Shown here piece by piece: positions 1-8,339 of a stretch of 64,000 nt of DNA (the stretch's first letter is position 1; the number at the start of each line of letters is the position of its first letter). The notes beneath the pieces are model-generated. The model was not told the DNA's origin and searched no databases. It worked only from the letters and a program-made list of their open reading frames with translations. The position numbers were made by a program, and so were the translations under genes. The DNA is taken from positions 1 to 64,000 of the forward strand of contig JHWW01000005.1 in assembly GCA_000621985.1 (NCBI GenBank), written 5' to 3'. Source of the DNA: Lachnospiraceae bacterium V9D3004. Its GTDB lineage: Bacteria > Bacillota > Clostridia > Lachnospirales > Lachnospiraceae.

Positions 1-42
1 CGTAACATCTTTAGGCATTGAGAAATACACTGTTTTATCCAT
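1..42 (-). CDS. 5' end of an unidentified CDS running off the left edge
   Basis: Reading leftward from an ATG at 42 there are 14 open codons (MDKTVYFSMPKDVT) before the window ends. A TATAAT-like box lies a few bases upstream of the ATG but there is no clear Shine-Dalgarno, so either the transcript is nearly leaderless or the true start is elsewhere. The product cannot be identified from 14 residues. Confidence 0.35.
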   Translation of the reverse strand, partial: MDKTVYFSMPKDVT

Positions 43-297
43 ATTTAAATTATACCATATGATTATACTTTTTACAAGAAAAATGCCGCCTAACTCACGA
101 CTAAAGTCACAAGTGTGCGGCGGCTAGCCATCAACGTCACATCTGCTGGCAACCCGATAATGTCAACCCCGTGACACAAAGTTTTTCAAAATCTTTTTCC
201 TGTAAATCAAGGCTTCTTCGTCAAACCACCTCCAAAATTGGACAGAACGTGTCCTGTAAGTGCCATAAAATCAGCAATCTAGTGTTATATTAGTGCG
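43..297. other. Gene-poor stretch with a possible NUDIX-gene scrap
   Basis: No intact gene is visible here. Bases around 125-150 resemble, on the minus strand, the 3' part of the NUDIX gene near 7970-7990 (LPADVT; about 25 bases with two mismatches). This suggests a decayed duplicate, but the match is short and could be chance. The rest shows no recognisable structure. Confidence 0.3.
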
Positions 298-864
298 TCA
301 GTATCTGTCGCCGTATATTCTTCGGGCTTCTGATGTCCACTTGCGAATGAAATCTGTTTTCGCATCAGTATAGGCATCTCTGTTATGTTCATATCTCTTC
401 CACAATTCCAGCTTTAATGCCTCGTATTCCTTGGCAATCTGAGGATGTTCATTCAGATAGTCACGGAAATACAGTTCATCATTATCACCGGTAAATCTAA
501 GGTGAATGTGGTAGACCTTATCCGCAAATCCCTCTTTGGTATAACCCTTGTTGAGCGAGATTCGGTTTGTTTCATCGGACATTTTGACAAAACCACTCTG
601 CTCCAAAATGCGAGCTGCTTCTTCCATGTCTGCTTTTCCGGAAATCTCAGCCATCACATCAACAATGTTCTTAGCCCATATGCCCTGTATTGCTGTACTT
701 CCAATGTGACTGATCCTTTCAACAGGATACCCTGCCAAAAGATCTGCAATTGTGGATTCTATTTCTTTATAGTATTCATTCCACCGATCATCATGTTGAA
801 CAAGGAAGATGGGGAATAAATCCCACAATTCTTCCAACGTCATTTCCGAAAATTCTTTTCCCAT
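298..864 (-). CDS. GrpB-family protein (UPF0157, nucleotidyltransferase fold)
   Basis: This 188-residue protein carries the GrpB signature around residues 52-75 (HIGSTAI followed by AKNIVDVM). GrpB proteins belong to the nucleotidyltransferase-like superfamily, but their substrate is not known. Length is normal for the family. A small second copy of its last 56 bases is found at 22934-22989. It is the last gene of a minus-strand group that includes the acetyltransferase ending at 892, with 27 bases between them. The ribosome site is weak (GAGAA). Confidence 0.8.
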   Translation of the reverse strand: MGKEFSEMTLEELWDLFPIFLVQHDDRWNEYYKEIESTIADLLAGYPVERISHIGSTAIQGIWAKNIVDVMAEISGKADMEEAARILEQSGFVKMSDETNRISLNKGYTKEGFADKVYHIHLRFTGDNDELYFRDYLNEHPQIAKEYEALKLELWKRYEHNRDAYTDAKTDFIRKWTSEARRIYGDRY

Positions 865-891
865 AGTTAGATTCTCTACAATCCCGATTTA

Positions 892-1899
892 TTATTCTGA
901 CATCCAGTCTTCCTTAGTCATCAAGCTCACATGCCCTGTCCGTTTCTCATGCATCAGAGGAACATCCACATTATCAGATTGCCATTGATACTTGAAGCCG
1001 CATTTTTCCTGGACACGTTTTGACTTGTTATTGCCTTCATAATATCCAATCCAGACCTTCTGCATACCACAATCTTCAAAGGCATGACGGAGCATCTCCC
1101 TCACAGCCTCAGGCATAAGACCCTGCCCCCAAAACGGCTTTCCAAGCCAATATCCCATCTCGCATTCGTCATCCCGATCGGTCATATCTGTATGTCCATT
1201 TAGCTTCAACTCAATCGCTCCGATAGCCTTACCATCTTCTTTAAGACAAATGGCATAAGCCTCTTTACCGTTAAAGACATTCTTAATCACATCTCGGCTC
1301 TCATCAATGCTTTGATGGGCAGGCCATCCAGCAATCGGGCCCACATCCGTATCACTGGCATATCTGTATAAATCCTCTGCATCGCTGTTCTCCCAGCGGC
1401 GCAGGATCAATCGTTTAGTTTTCATTTTCTTTCTCACCTCAAACACAAGCACCGTTTCCTCATCATTCAGATGATGCACTTCCGGCTCATACGGACCAGC
1501 CACAGCATTCCACAACTTCTTCGCACCACCATTCTTCTCGTTATACTTGATTTCCCACTTCCCCTGATGCTTATCCAAAATCATCTTCGCCACATCAAGA
1601 GCAAAATGTTTTCTTCGGAACGACGGGAATATGGTGAACTCCGCCATCGTATAATCTGGATTCTGATCAATATTCGAATATGGACACAGCATTGCAAACC
1701 CTACCAACGTTACTTCATCATAAATGAAATATGCTTTCCTCTTCGGATCCGTGAAATAATCATCAAAGTGCCCGTAATGGTAATTACCATTTTCATCCAT
1801 CGGATCATCATAGTAATTTGTCATCTCATACAGATATTTCTGATTTATATTCCAGAACATATCTCTGTCTTTTTCCTGAACAGTCTGTAATCTAAGCAT
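892..1899 (-). CDS. Tandem GNAT acetyltransferase (two fused domains)
   Basis: The 335 residues contain two acetyltransferase modules. Residues 1-155 form a GNAT-like domain with a FTIFPSFRRKHFA acetyl-CoA loop. Residues 159-335 form a RimJ/RimL-type domain beginning KTKRLILRRW, with GYWLGKPFWGQGLMPEA and NNKSKRVQEKCGF. Substrates are unknown. The second domain begins at an internal ATG (1425) preceded by a good ribosome site (GAGGTGAG, about 9 bases upstream). It could therefore also be made separately, or the ORF may be a recent fusion of two adjacent genes. Its start overlaps the stop of a 46-codon ORF upstream. Confidence 0.8.
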   Translation of the reverse strand: MLRLQTVQEKDRDMFWNINQKYLYEMTNYYDDPMDENGNYHYGHFDDYFTDPKRKAYFIYDEVTLVGFAMLCPYSNIDQNPDYTMAEFTIFPSFRRKHFALDVAKMILDKHQGKWEIKYNEKNGGAKKLWNAVAGPYEPEVHHLNDEETVLVFEVRKKMKTKRLILRRWENSDAEDLYRYASDTDVGPIAGWPAHQSIDESRDVIKNVFNGKEAYAICLKEDGKAIGAIELKLNGHTDMTDRDDECEMGYWLGKPFWGQGLMPEAVREMLRHAFEDCGMQKVWIGYYEGNNKSKRVQEKCGFKYQWQSDNVDVPLMHEKRTGHVSLMTKEDWMSE

Positions 1900-2032
1900 C
1901 GGCGTCTCCTTCTTCCAATAAAGGCATGTTGATCAATTCCTGCAGTTTCTTCTGCAATACACTCTTATCAGGCAGCTGCAGCTGATACTCAGCCACCATC
2001 ATTGGCGGATAGAATTGTAAAGTTTTTGTCAT
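1892..2032 (-). CDS. 46-residue ORF coupled to the acetyltransferase
   Basis: An ATG at 2032 opens 46 codons (MTKTLQFYPPMM to EEGDADA) ending in TAG, which overlaps the first codons of the tandem acetyltransferase (ATGCTTAG). The peptide is hydrophilic, with a coil-like middle (KSVLQKKLQELI), and no family is recognised. The overlap suggests translational coupling. It could instead be the scrap of a longer gene. The ribosome site is poor (AAGAAAG about 10 bases upstream). Confidence 0.4.
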   Translation of the reverse strand: MTKTLQFYPPMMVAEYQLQLPDKSVLQKKLQELINMPLLEEGDADA

Positions 2033-2113
2033 GGTTAGGTCACTTTCTTTTTGAGATCATGTTGTTTTGATATATGTTGCTCTCAAATCTGCTTCCTTAA
2101 ACCCGGTAGACTC

Positions 2114-2488
2114 TTAGAACTGAAATGCACAGATCCAAAAGCATACCGCCGTGATTAGCGAAAGTGGCGTCATCACGTATTTTTCTTTCTTACTCTTCGA
2201 AAACAGGTTTGCAAGACAGTTTAACGAAAGATATGCAGCCAAAACGATTCCTATTATCTTCGTTCCTCCGTGACTGAACACAAGCGGAATATATCCTCCC
2301 AACTGCAATAGAATCATCATAAAGAAAACCTGCAAAAAAAGCTGAGTGGCAAGTATCACTCTGTATTTCCCCGGAAACACCCTGAACTTTCCACCCAGGG
2401 TATACTCTCCAAGAGGCGCTCCACATATAAGCGCTATACTTAGAATTATTACCACTGTCAATAAAACTGTTCCTGTGATCGCAAACAT
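2114..2488 (-). CDS. Small hydrophobic membrane protein, unknown function
   Basis: The 124-residue protein has about four hydrophobic segments (roughly residues 4-24, 45-65, 72-95 and 105-122) with short charged loops (FSKSKKEK). It should sit in the cytoplasmic membrane. A GAGGTAAGG site precedes the ATG. No family motif was recognised and neighbours give no functional clue. Confidence 0.6.
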   Translation of the reverse strand: MFAITGTVLLTVVIILSIALICGAPLGEYTLGGKFRVFPGKYRVILATQLFLQVFFMMILLQLGGYIPLVFSHGGTKIIGIVLAAYLSLNCLANLFSKSKKEKYVMTPLSLITAVCFWICAFQF

Positions 2489-2626
2489 TATCCTTACCTC
2501 TTTTCTTTAATGCAGTCGATGTAACATAAGAAATCCACCTAGTCCAGTTGGGATCGATTACTAATAATTTACCCTGTCACCTCACTGTGTGTCCTTTTTG
2601 ATAGAATACCGTGTAACCTATATAGT

Positions 2627-3880
2627 TTATAGTTCTAAACTATGCTCATTTAAAAGAAAGTCATATATGCTCATCGTGAGGATTCCATCATTATCATATA
2701 ATGGTTTTACAACATCCTTTACGATTATAATCTTCTTAAACGAGTCATTCACATTTATAAGAGAAGCTTTTTCTTGTGTTCTCTTCTCGTTATCCGGCAG
2801 ACTAAAAGCAGACTGGATATAATATCTCCTGCTGCCCATATTGGCAACAAAATCAATTTCAAGCTGTTTCTTTTCCTGCACGCCTTCTTTTGTTCTGTTT
2901 CGTTTTACAACCACACCAACATCAACCTGATAACCTCTCACACGAAGTTCATTATAAATAATGTTTTCCATCAAATGCGTTTCTTCTACTTGACGAAATC
3001 CCAGTCTGGCATTTCGCAGTCCCACATCCTCAAAATAATATTTGAGTGGCGTACCAATGTATTTTCTGCCCTTTACATCATATCTATTTACTTCATTGAC
3101 TATGAACGCATCTTTCAAATAGTCAATATATGCTCTTACGGTATTAAGACTTATATCCGAATGAATAACACTCTTAAATGTTGCTTCTATTTTTGATGCA
3201 TTCGTAAGAGAGCCAATACCGGATGCCAGGATATTTATCAAGTCATTTATTTCCTGAACCTTTTCAATATGGTTGCGCTCAATAATATCCTTTATATAGG
3301 TCTCTTCAAATAACCTTGTAAGATACTCCATTCTCTGCTCATCGGTAGCCATCGTAATAGTTAATGGCAATCCACCGAAACTGACATAGGAACTCCAGCC
3401 TTCATATTTATCCCCATCAAATACTTCCATATATTCTCTAAAACTAACAGGATAAACATGAACTTCATCTCCGCGCCCTCTAAATTCTGTAATGACATCC
3501 TTTGACAGGAATTTTGAATTACTGCCGGTTACATAAACATCCACATTACGCATATGAAGAAATGAATTCAGCACTGACTCAAAGGCTGGCAATAGTTGTA
3601 CTTCATCCAGGAAAATATAGTATTCCCCATCATCTGTCATCTGACTTTTGGTATACTCCAGAAGCGTATGTGGATCCCTATACTGCTCATTTTCGAACAT
3701 ATCTAACTCTATTGCGATAATATGGTCATCCGCAACACCTTGTGCCTTAAGGTAATTCCTAAAAACAATAAATAAAAGATATGATTTTCCGGATCGTCTA
3801 ATTCCTGTAATAACCTTTATCATCCCATTATGCATACGGTTTATTAACTTCTGTAGGTATATGTCTCTTTTTATTTCCAT
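2627..3880 (-). CDS. AAA ATPase with C-terminal DUF4143 nuclease-like domain
   Basis: Residues 20-45 hold a P-loop (GIRRSGKS) and residues around 95 a Walker B-like strand (YYIFLDEVQ). The C-terminal third (LEIDFVAN, YYIQSAFSLPD) matches the PD-(D/E)XK-like DUF4143 region typical of this family. Such ATPases are abundant in Clostridia and Bacteroides; their biological role is unsettled. A GGAGG site lies just before the ATG. The upstream region holds a consensus promoter flanked by two 19-bp repeats (see 3910-4002), which implies dedicated regulation. Confidence 0.85.
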   Translation of the reverse strand: MEIKRDIYLQKLINRMHNGMIKVITGIRRSGKSYLLFIVFRNYLKAQGVADDHIIAIELDMFENEQYRDPHTLLEYTKSQMTDDGEYYIFLDEVQLLPAFESVLNSFLHMRNVDVYVTGSNSKFLSKDVITEFRGRGDEVHVYPVSFREYMEVFDGDKYEGWSSYVSFGGLPLTITMATDEQRMEYLTRLFEETYIKDIIERNHIEKVQEINDLINILASGIGSLTNASKIEATFKSVIHSDISLNTVRAYIDYLKDAFIVNEVNRYDVKGRKYIGTPLKYYFEDVGLRNARLGFRQVEETHLMENIIYNELRVRGYQVDVGVVVKRNRTKEGVQEKKQLEIDFVANMGSRRYYIQSAFSLPDNEKRTQEKASLINVNDSFKKIIIVKDVVKPLYDNDGILTMSIYDFLLNEHSLEL

Positions 3881-3909
3881 AATGCCTCCACATTAATCAT
3901 TTAGGGATA

Positions 3910-4002
3910 TTGTGCCCCTCTTTTTCAATATTATACACAAACATTGAATTATTCTCAACACGAAATTTGATAATTCCAGGCATTTGTGCCCTAATTTTTC
4001 AA
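3910..4002 (-). promoter_or_regulatory. Promoter of the DUF4143 ATPase with two flanking operator-like repeats
   Basis: On the minus strand a -35 TTGAGA (3953-3958) and -10 TATAAT (3930-3935) are separated by 17 bp. Two direct repeats of the form TTGAAAAA-N3-GGGCACAA lie at 3984-4002, upstream of -35, and at 3910-3928, immediately after -10. Their starts are 74 bp apart, about seven helical turns. This layout is typical of a repressor that loops or blocks the promoter. Confidence 0.65.
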
Positions 4003-4082
4003 CGTGCTGCATTTTTACATATTACCGATATATATTGCCAGACTCATAAAAACTTTGGCATCTTCTACTTTGGCTCTTATAA

Positions 4083-4433
4083 TTATAAAGCGTCCTTCCA
4101 ATCAGCTTCTTTAAACCCGGGCAGTACCTTATTATCTGTTATCAACAACGGTCTCTTCACCAACATTCCGTCCGATGCCAGAAGCTTAAACATCTCGTCC
4201 TCACTCATATCCGGCAGCTTCTTAGACAGCTCCATCTCACGGTAAAGCAGTCCGCTGGTATTAAAGAACTTCTTCAAAGGAAGCCCGCTCTTCTTGTGAA
4301 GCTGACGCAATGTCTCCTCATCAGGATGATCTTCCTTAATATCGATCAGCTTATAATCAATCTTGTTTTCGTCAAGCCATTTAAGGGCTTTCTTGCAGGT
4401 TGTACACCTGGAATAGCAATATACTTTTGTCAT
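4083..4433 (-). CDS. ArsC/Spx-family thioredoxin-fold protein
   Basis: The 116-residue protein starts MTKVYCYSRCTTCKKA, giving the CxxC redox pair of the ArsC/Spx family at residues 10-13, and continues with a family-typical LLxYRE/KRPLL layout (LLYREM, LVKRPLLI). Members are arsenate reductase-like or transcription-factor-like (Spx). With CxxC retained, a reductase or stress role is possible, but no ars operon is nearby. A GGAGG site precedes the ATG. Length matches the family. Confidence 0.8.
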   Translation of the reverse strand: MTKVYCYSRCTTCKKALKWLDENKIDYKLIDIKEDHPDEETLRQLHKKSGLPLKKFFNTSGLLYREMELSKKLPDMSEDEMFKLLASDGMLVKRPLLITDNKVLPGFKEADWKDAL

Positions 4434-4513
4434 GGGAATCCCTCCTCGAAATTATAATATTTTTAAATAAGATCAAAATTATTTGCATTACACAAACTAT
4501 CCATCAACTAAAT

Positions 4514-4668
4514 TTATGCCCAATAGGGAATATATCTTCGTAATTTAGGAGCAGCATTTTCATCTGATAACTTGATAAACCCTGCATCAATAGTATCTTT
4601 TACAATTCTGGATATAATTGCTTTATTCACAGGTTCTGATTTTATCTTCTTTCTTCCAATAATTCTAC
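4514..4668 (-). pseudogene. C-terminal scrap of an AlbA/Schlafen-type protein
   Basis: Minus-strand translation gives about 50 residues ending ...KLRRYIPYWA then a stop at 4514-4516, preceded by a winged-helix-like segment (NKAIISRIVKDTIDAGF). Similar tails end many AlbA_2/Schlafen DNA-binding proteins of Clostridia. No upstream domain remains, so this is probably the remnant of a deleted gene. Confidence 0.45.
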
Positions 4669-4721
4669 TTTAAGGGGTCAGTGCCCCCTACACGTACCCA
4701 ATAACAAAAAGAAACATTACC

Positions 4722-7193
4722 TTACTGTGTCAGATACCTTCTCCTATAATAATCCATCGACCTATACTCAATAACATCCTTAAAATGCATCCCGAACGAC
4801 TTATCCTTCACAACTTCCCGGATTTCATCCCTTAGTGCCAGCACGTACCCGTCCTTCTTAACGAAGAACCCTTTCCCGGATTCCAAAAGAAAATGTACAG
4901 GCATCTGTATGATCTTCTTAATGTGCTCACGGTCCGTCATCTGCATATATCTATCATACGACATATTCTTATCAAAATCACGCCAATTAGTTCCCGTATT
5001 AAAAAATGCTTTCCATGCGTATAACAGTTCTTCCTCATTAACGCCCATCAGCACATTCCCGAAATTATAGAACGCCATCAGCACCGGCATCTTATATACC
5101 TTTGACATATTGGTATTCTCAATCAGGCTGATGAATTCTCTTCCGATGGTTCCGTATAAATTTTCCTCTTCATCCGTAAGCTCTCCCAGCTCCCTCAAAA
5201 AATTCATATATCTCTTGAAAGGATTCTCACCGGAATGCTCTATTGCAAGCCTGTAAATATCATCATCCATATATGTAAACAGATCCATTCTAGTCGGTCT
5301 TTTGTCAAGCAATTCCTTCACTCTGTAATACTCTTTCTTAATACGGTCGCGAAGCTTAACCTTCTTCTTGTCCATTTCTTCAAAAAGATCGATCAGACGC
5401 ATATCAAAATCGACTATGCAGTCGTCCGGAAACTCTGTAATTCCTGAAGTTCCCTGTCCCTTCTCCGCATAGCCTGACAAATAACCTCTTACACGTCCGG
5501 CTTTCTCATAATTACCGATAAAATCAAGAACATTCAGATATTCCTTGCCTCTGTCACGACGAAGCCCTCTGCCCAACTGCTGCAGGAATACAACCGGTGA
5601 TTCCGTAGGTCTGAGAAACATAACCATGTCAACGGAAGGAATATCCACACCCTCGTTGAACATATCAACTGAAAAAATGACCCTGATATCCCCTGTCTCA
5701 AGTTTCTTGATCGCAATATCCCTTTCCTCCGAAAATGCACCGTCGGCATCACTGTAAACAGCAACGGAAGGGATTCCTCTTTTTGAAAAATCCTCAGCCA
5801 TTTTTTCAGCATGAATCCTTGAACAGCAGAAGCCCAGCGCCCTTTTGGATGAATATTTACGATAATACTTATAAATAAGATCAAATCTTTTTTCATTTCT
5901 CAAATATACGTCAGTCAGTTCAACTTCAACATATCTGCCATGTTTAATATGTATAGCAGAATAATCCGTATCATCAAATATTCCATAATAATGAAATGGT
6001 ACAAGCATACCTTTGTTAATCGCCGTCTTTAACGATATCTCATATGGAACATTGTAATCACATAATTCATATATACTCCTGCCATCCATACGTTCCGGAG
6101 TTGCCGTAAGACCAAGCATAAACCGCGGCTTGAAATACTCTACTATTCTCCTATACTGATCCGTAACCCCGTGATGTATCTCGTCAATTATCAGGTACTG
6201 GAATCTGTCCGGCTTAAAATACTGATCATTAAGATATCTGCTGTTCCCCAATGTAGCAACAGATGCGAAAACAACCGGCTTGTCTGTACATTTCTCCCTT
6301 CCGTCAAAGAAACCGTATTCGTCAGACCTTCGAATATTCTTAAAGGTTGCAGCCGCCTGTTTCAGAATCTCCTCCCTGTGTGCCACAAACAATATGCTCT
6401 TAAACTGCCTTGAATCAAATGCAGCAAGGGCTGTCTTACCTATTCCTGTGGCCGCAGTGATAAGTGCCTTTATTGCCCCCTCATTTCTTGCATTCTCCAA
6501 AGCACAAAGCGCTTCTATCTGCGCGCCTCTTGGTTCAAATATTGAAATAACATTGTTACTGTCTTTTTCATCCTCACTGTTATCATATCTGTCTAAATCC
6601 TTCGCAGCTGCAGGCCTATGCCAGTTCCTCGAATATTTTTTTAACTCTTCATCATCAATGATTATGGAGTGATGTTTAAATAAATCTTCAAATGTATGAA
6701 AAAACTTCTCATAATTATCTCTGTCATTTTTACTGCTGAATCTATAGTTCCACTCAATGCCTGAGGTCAGAGCACTCCTTGAAATATTGGAAGAGCCAAT
6801 ATAGATATCACTATGATCTGAATAATGAAATATGTATGACTTCGGATGAAAGGAACGATCTTTTTCATTATAAAACCGTAAATCGACACTATCTTTCAGC
6901 TCATACTTAATAAGATACAATGCCGACGGTTGTGTAATACCCAAATAATTACCTGTAAGAATACGCACTTTCGCACCTCTTCCAAGGGCTTTCTTCAAAT
7001 CATTTAGTAGCAACCTGACACCAGATTCCATTAGAAAAGACACGATGATATCAATACTGTCTGCCTTTTCCATACTACTAATAAGCTGGTAGTACAGATG
7101 CATTCTCATATCCCTGTCACCGGTCATCACATCCGTTGGCTCGATACTCACGTATTCAATATTCAAATTCTTATAAGAATAAGATTCAACCAT
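4722..7193 (-). CDS. Phospholipase-D-nuclease / DEAD-box helicase fusion (short form)
   Basis: The 823-residue protein begins with a PLD-like domain (FHPKSY at 115-120, IGSSN at 132-136). A superfamily 2 helicase follows: P-loop ATGIGKT at 248-254, DEIH at 337-340, then motif VI QLGRGLRR. The PLD domain has a single HxK motif, so activity would need a dimer. Function is inferred to be DNA or RNA remodelling coupled to cleavage, as in defence or repair helicases. It starts inside the 3' end of the methyltransferase gene (31-base overlap) with an AGGAG site, so the two are translationally linked. The C-terminal region is about 180 residues shorter than in its paralogue at 8340-11360. Confidence 0.85.
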   Translation of the reverse strand: MVESYSYKNLNIEYVSIEPTDVMTGDRDMRMHLYYQLISSMEKADSIDIIVSFLMESGVRLLLNDLKKALGRGAKVRILTGNYLGITQPSALYLIKYELKDSVDLRFYNEKDRSFHPKSYIFHYSDHSDIYIGSSNISRSALTSGIEWNYRFSSKNDRDNYEKFFHTFEDLFKHHSIIIDDEELKKYSRNWHRPAAAKDLDRYDNSEDEKDSNNVISIFEPRGAQIEALCALENARNEGAIKALITAATGIGKTALAAFDSRQFKSILFVAHREEILKQAAATFKNIRRSDEYGFFDGREKCTDKPVVFASVATLGNSRYLNDQYFKPDRFQYLIIDEIHHGVTDQYRRIVEYFKPRFMLGLTATPERMDGRSIYELCDYNVPYEISLKTAINKGMLVPFHYYGIFDDTDYSAIHIKHGRYVEVELTDVYLRNEKRFDLIYKYYRKYSSKRALGFCCSRIHAEKMAEDFSKRGIPSVAVYSDADGAFSEERDIAIKKLETGDIRVIFSVDMFNEGVDIPSVDMVMFLRPTESPVVFLQQLGRGLRRDRGKEYLNVLDFIGNYEKAGRVRGYLSGYAEKGQGTSGITEFPDDCIVDFDMRLIDLFEEMDKKKVKLRDRIKKEYYRVKELLDKRPTRMDLFTYMDDDIYRLAIEHSGENPFKRYMNFLRELGELTDEEENLYGTIGREFISLIENTNMSKVYKMPVLMAFYNFGNVLMGVNEEELLYAWKAFFNTGTNWRDFDKNMSYDRYMQMTDREHIKKIIQMPVHFLLESGKGFFVKKDGYVLALRDEIREVVKDKSFGMHFKDVIEYRSMDYYRRRYLTQ

Positions 7194-7750
7194 TTCTCTT
7201 CACTCCTGCCGGGTCTGACATCAGCGCTTACCCATTGTTCATCTATTGACATGCCTTCAATATCCCTAATAAATTCCCTGAATAATTCTTCGGTAAAATC
7301 CGTAAAATATCTGCAATTTCTGTAGCCTTCAAATGATCCGTACTTAAAGGATGTGTATATACAGCCAGACGGTTTTAAGGCAGTACGCATTTTATTCATT
7401 ACTTCTGCCAGTTGAGGCTTTGCAAGATGCAATATAGAAGAACATGCCCATATTCCATCGTACTGCTCTACCTCACTTAAATCCTGAAAGAGCATTTGTC
7501 TCACAGGAATTCCACAATGATCAGAAGCAATCTGACACAATTCAGGAGAACCGTCGATTGCAGTTACATTATATCCTTTTTGCATAAAAAATAATGTATC
7601 ACGTCCGGCGCCACAGCCAAAATCAAGTATTCGCGCGTCAGGTGGGAGCTTGCTTAAGAAACGCTCCTGGTTTGCGCTGAAATCCACGGATTGAGTAGTG
7701 GCAGCGAATGAATTTGCGTTTTGGGAGTAGTATTGTAAGGTTTTGTTCAT
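7163..7750 (-). CDS. Class I SAM-dependent methyltransferase
   Basis: The 195-residue protein has SAM-binding motif I (ILDFGCGAGRDTLFF, about residues 41-55), an acidic motif II (TAIDGS) and the Methyltransf_11-type segment YDGIWACSSILHL. The substrate is not deducible; small-molecule or tellurite-resistance-like methylases share this layout. Its 3' end overlaps the start of the downstream PLD-helicase, which suggests joint expression. Confidence 0.85.
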   Translation of the reverse strand: MNKTLQYYSQNANSFAATTQSVDFSANQERFLSKLPPDARILDFGCGAGRDTLFFMQKGYNVTAIDGSPELCQIASDHCGIPVRQMLFQDLSEVEQYDGIWACSSILHLAKPQLAEVMNKMRTALKPSGCIYTSFKYGSFEGYRNCRYFTDFTEELFREFIRDIEGMSIDEQWVSADVRPGRSEEKWLNLILIRI

Positions 7751-7790
7751 GGTTTCGAATCACTTTCTAATAACATTTAAATATAGTTAT

Positions 7791-7940
7791 CTATAAATTC
7801 TGAATATATCTGCATTTCGGAAATGCACTGCAGCCATAAAACTGGTTGCCAGCATTATTGCCTTTTTTAGCAGTTCTGATAACAAGTTTACTGCCACATC
7901 TCGGACAATTCAACTCAACAACATCTGTCGGAATTATCAA
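7791..7940 (-). CDS. 49-residue topoisomerase-type C4 zinc ribbon, overlapping the NUDIX stop
   Basis: A TTG at 7940 opens 49 codons: MIIPTDVVELNCPRCGSKL, then GNQFYGCSAFPKCRYIQ, then a stop at 7791. The four cysteines (CPRCG, GCSAFPKC) and the FYGCSAFPKC tail match the zinc ribbon found at the C-terminus of topoisomerase I. The TTG overlaps the NUDIX stop as TTGA, with GAGAAAG about 8 bases upstream, so coupled translation is plausible. Alternatively a -1 frameshift would append the ribbon to the NUDIX enzyme, or this is a broken fusion. Confidence 0.55.
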   Translation of the reverse strand: MIIPTDVVELNCPRCGSKLVIRTAKKGNNAGNQFYGCSAFPKCRYIQNL

Positions 7941-8338
7941 ATCATTACTTTCTCAACCCTCTCAATCAATGTTACATCTGCTGGCAACCAGTCAACATCT
8001 CTTATAGTATCCTTAGTCACCCACTTTGCAGCTTCATGCTCTTTTAATTTTAGATGTCCACTTACTACCTCGCACCAGAAACAATCCATCGATAAATGAA
8101 ATGTTGGATAATCGTATTCGATGGTATCAATATAATCACCTACTACGATTTCTGTATCTAACTCCTCCATTATTTCACGTTTCAAGGCTTCCTGAGGCGT
8201 TTCACCTTCTTCTATCTTGCCTCCTGGGAACTCCCATCCACCCTTGAATTCTCCATATCCTCTAGCTGTAGTGAATATTTTAGTCTTGTTTTTTAATGAA
8301 TCGCAGATTACAGCTGCAACAACTCTTATCGTTTTCAT
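7937..8338 (-). CDS. NUDIX hydrolase, MutT-like dNTP pyrophosphohydrolase
   Basis: The 133-residue protein carries a complete NUDIX box (GGKIEEGETPQEALKREIMEEL, residues about 38-59) with the catalytic REIMEE core. The short MutT-like architecture suggests cleaning of oxidised or unusual dNTPs. The gene starts one base after the stop of the 1006-residue PLD-helicase, so the two are co-translated. Such NUDIX/helicase neighbours are often seen together, which suggests a shared role in nucleotide or nucleic-acid surveillance (inference). Confidence 0.85.
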   Translation of the reverse strand: MKTIRVVAAVICDSLKNKTKIFTTARGYGEFKGGWEFPGGKIEEGETPQEALKREIMEELDTEIVVGDYIDTIEYDYPTFHLSMDCFWCEVVSGHLKLKEHEAAKWVTKDTIRDVDWLPADVTLIERVEKVMI

Positions 8339-8339
8339 A

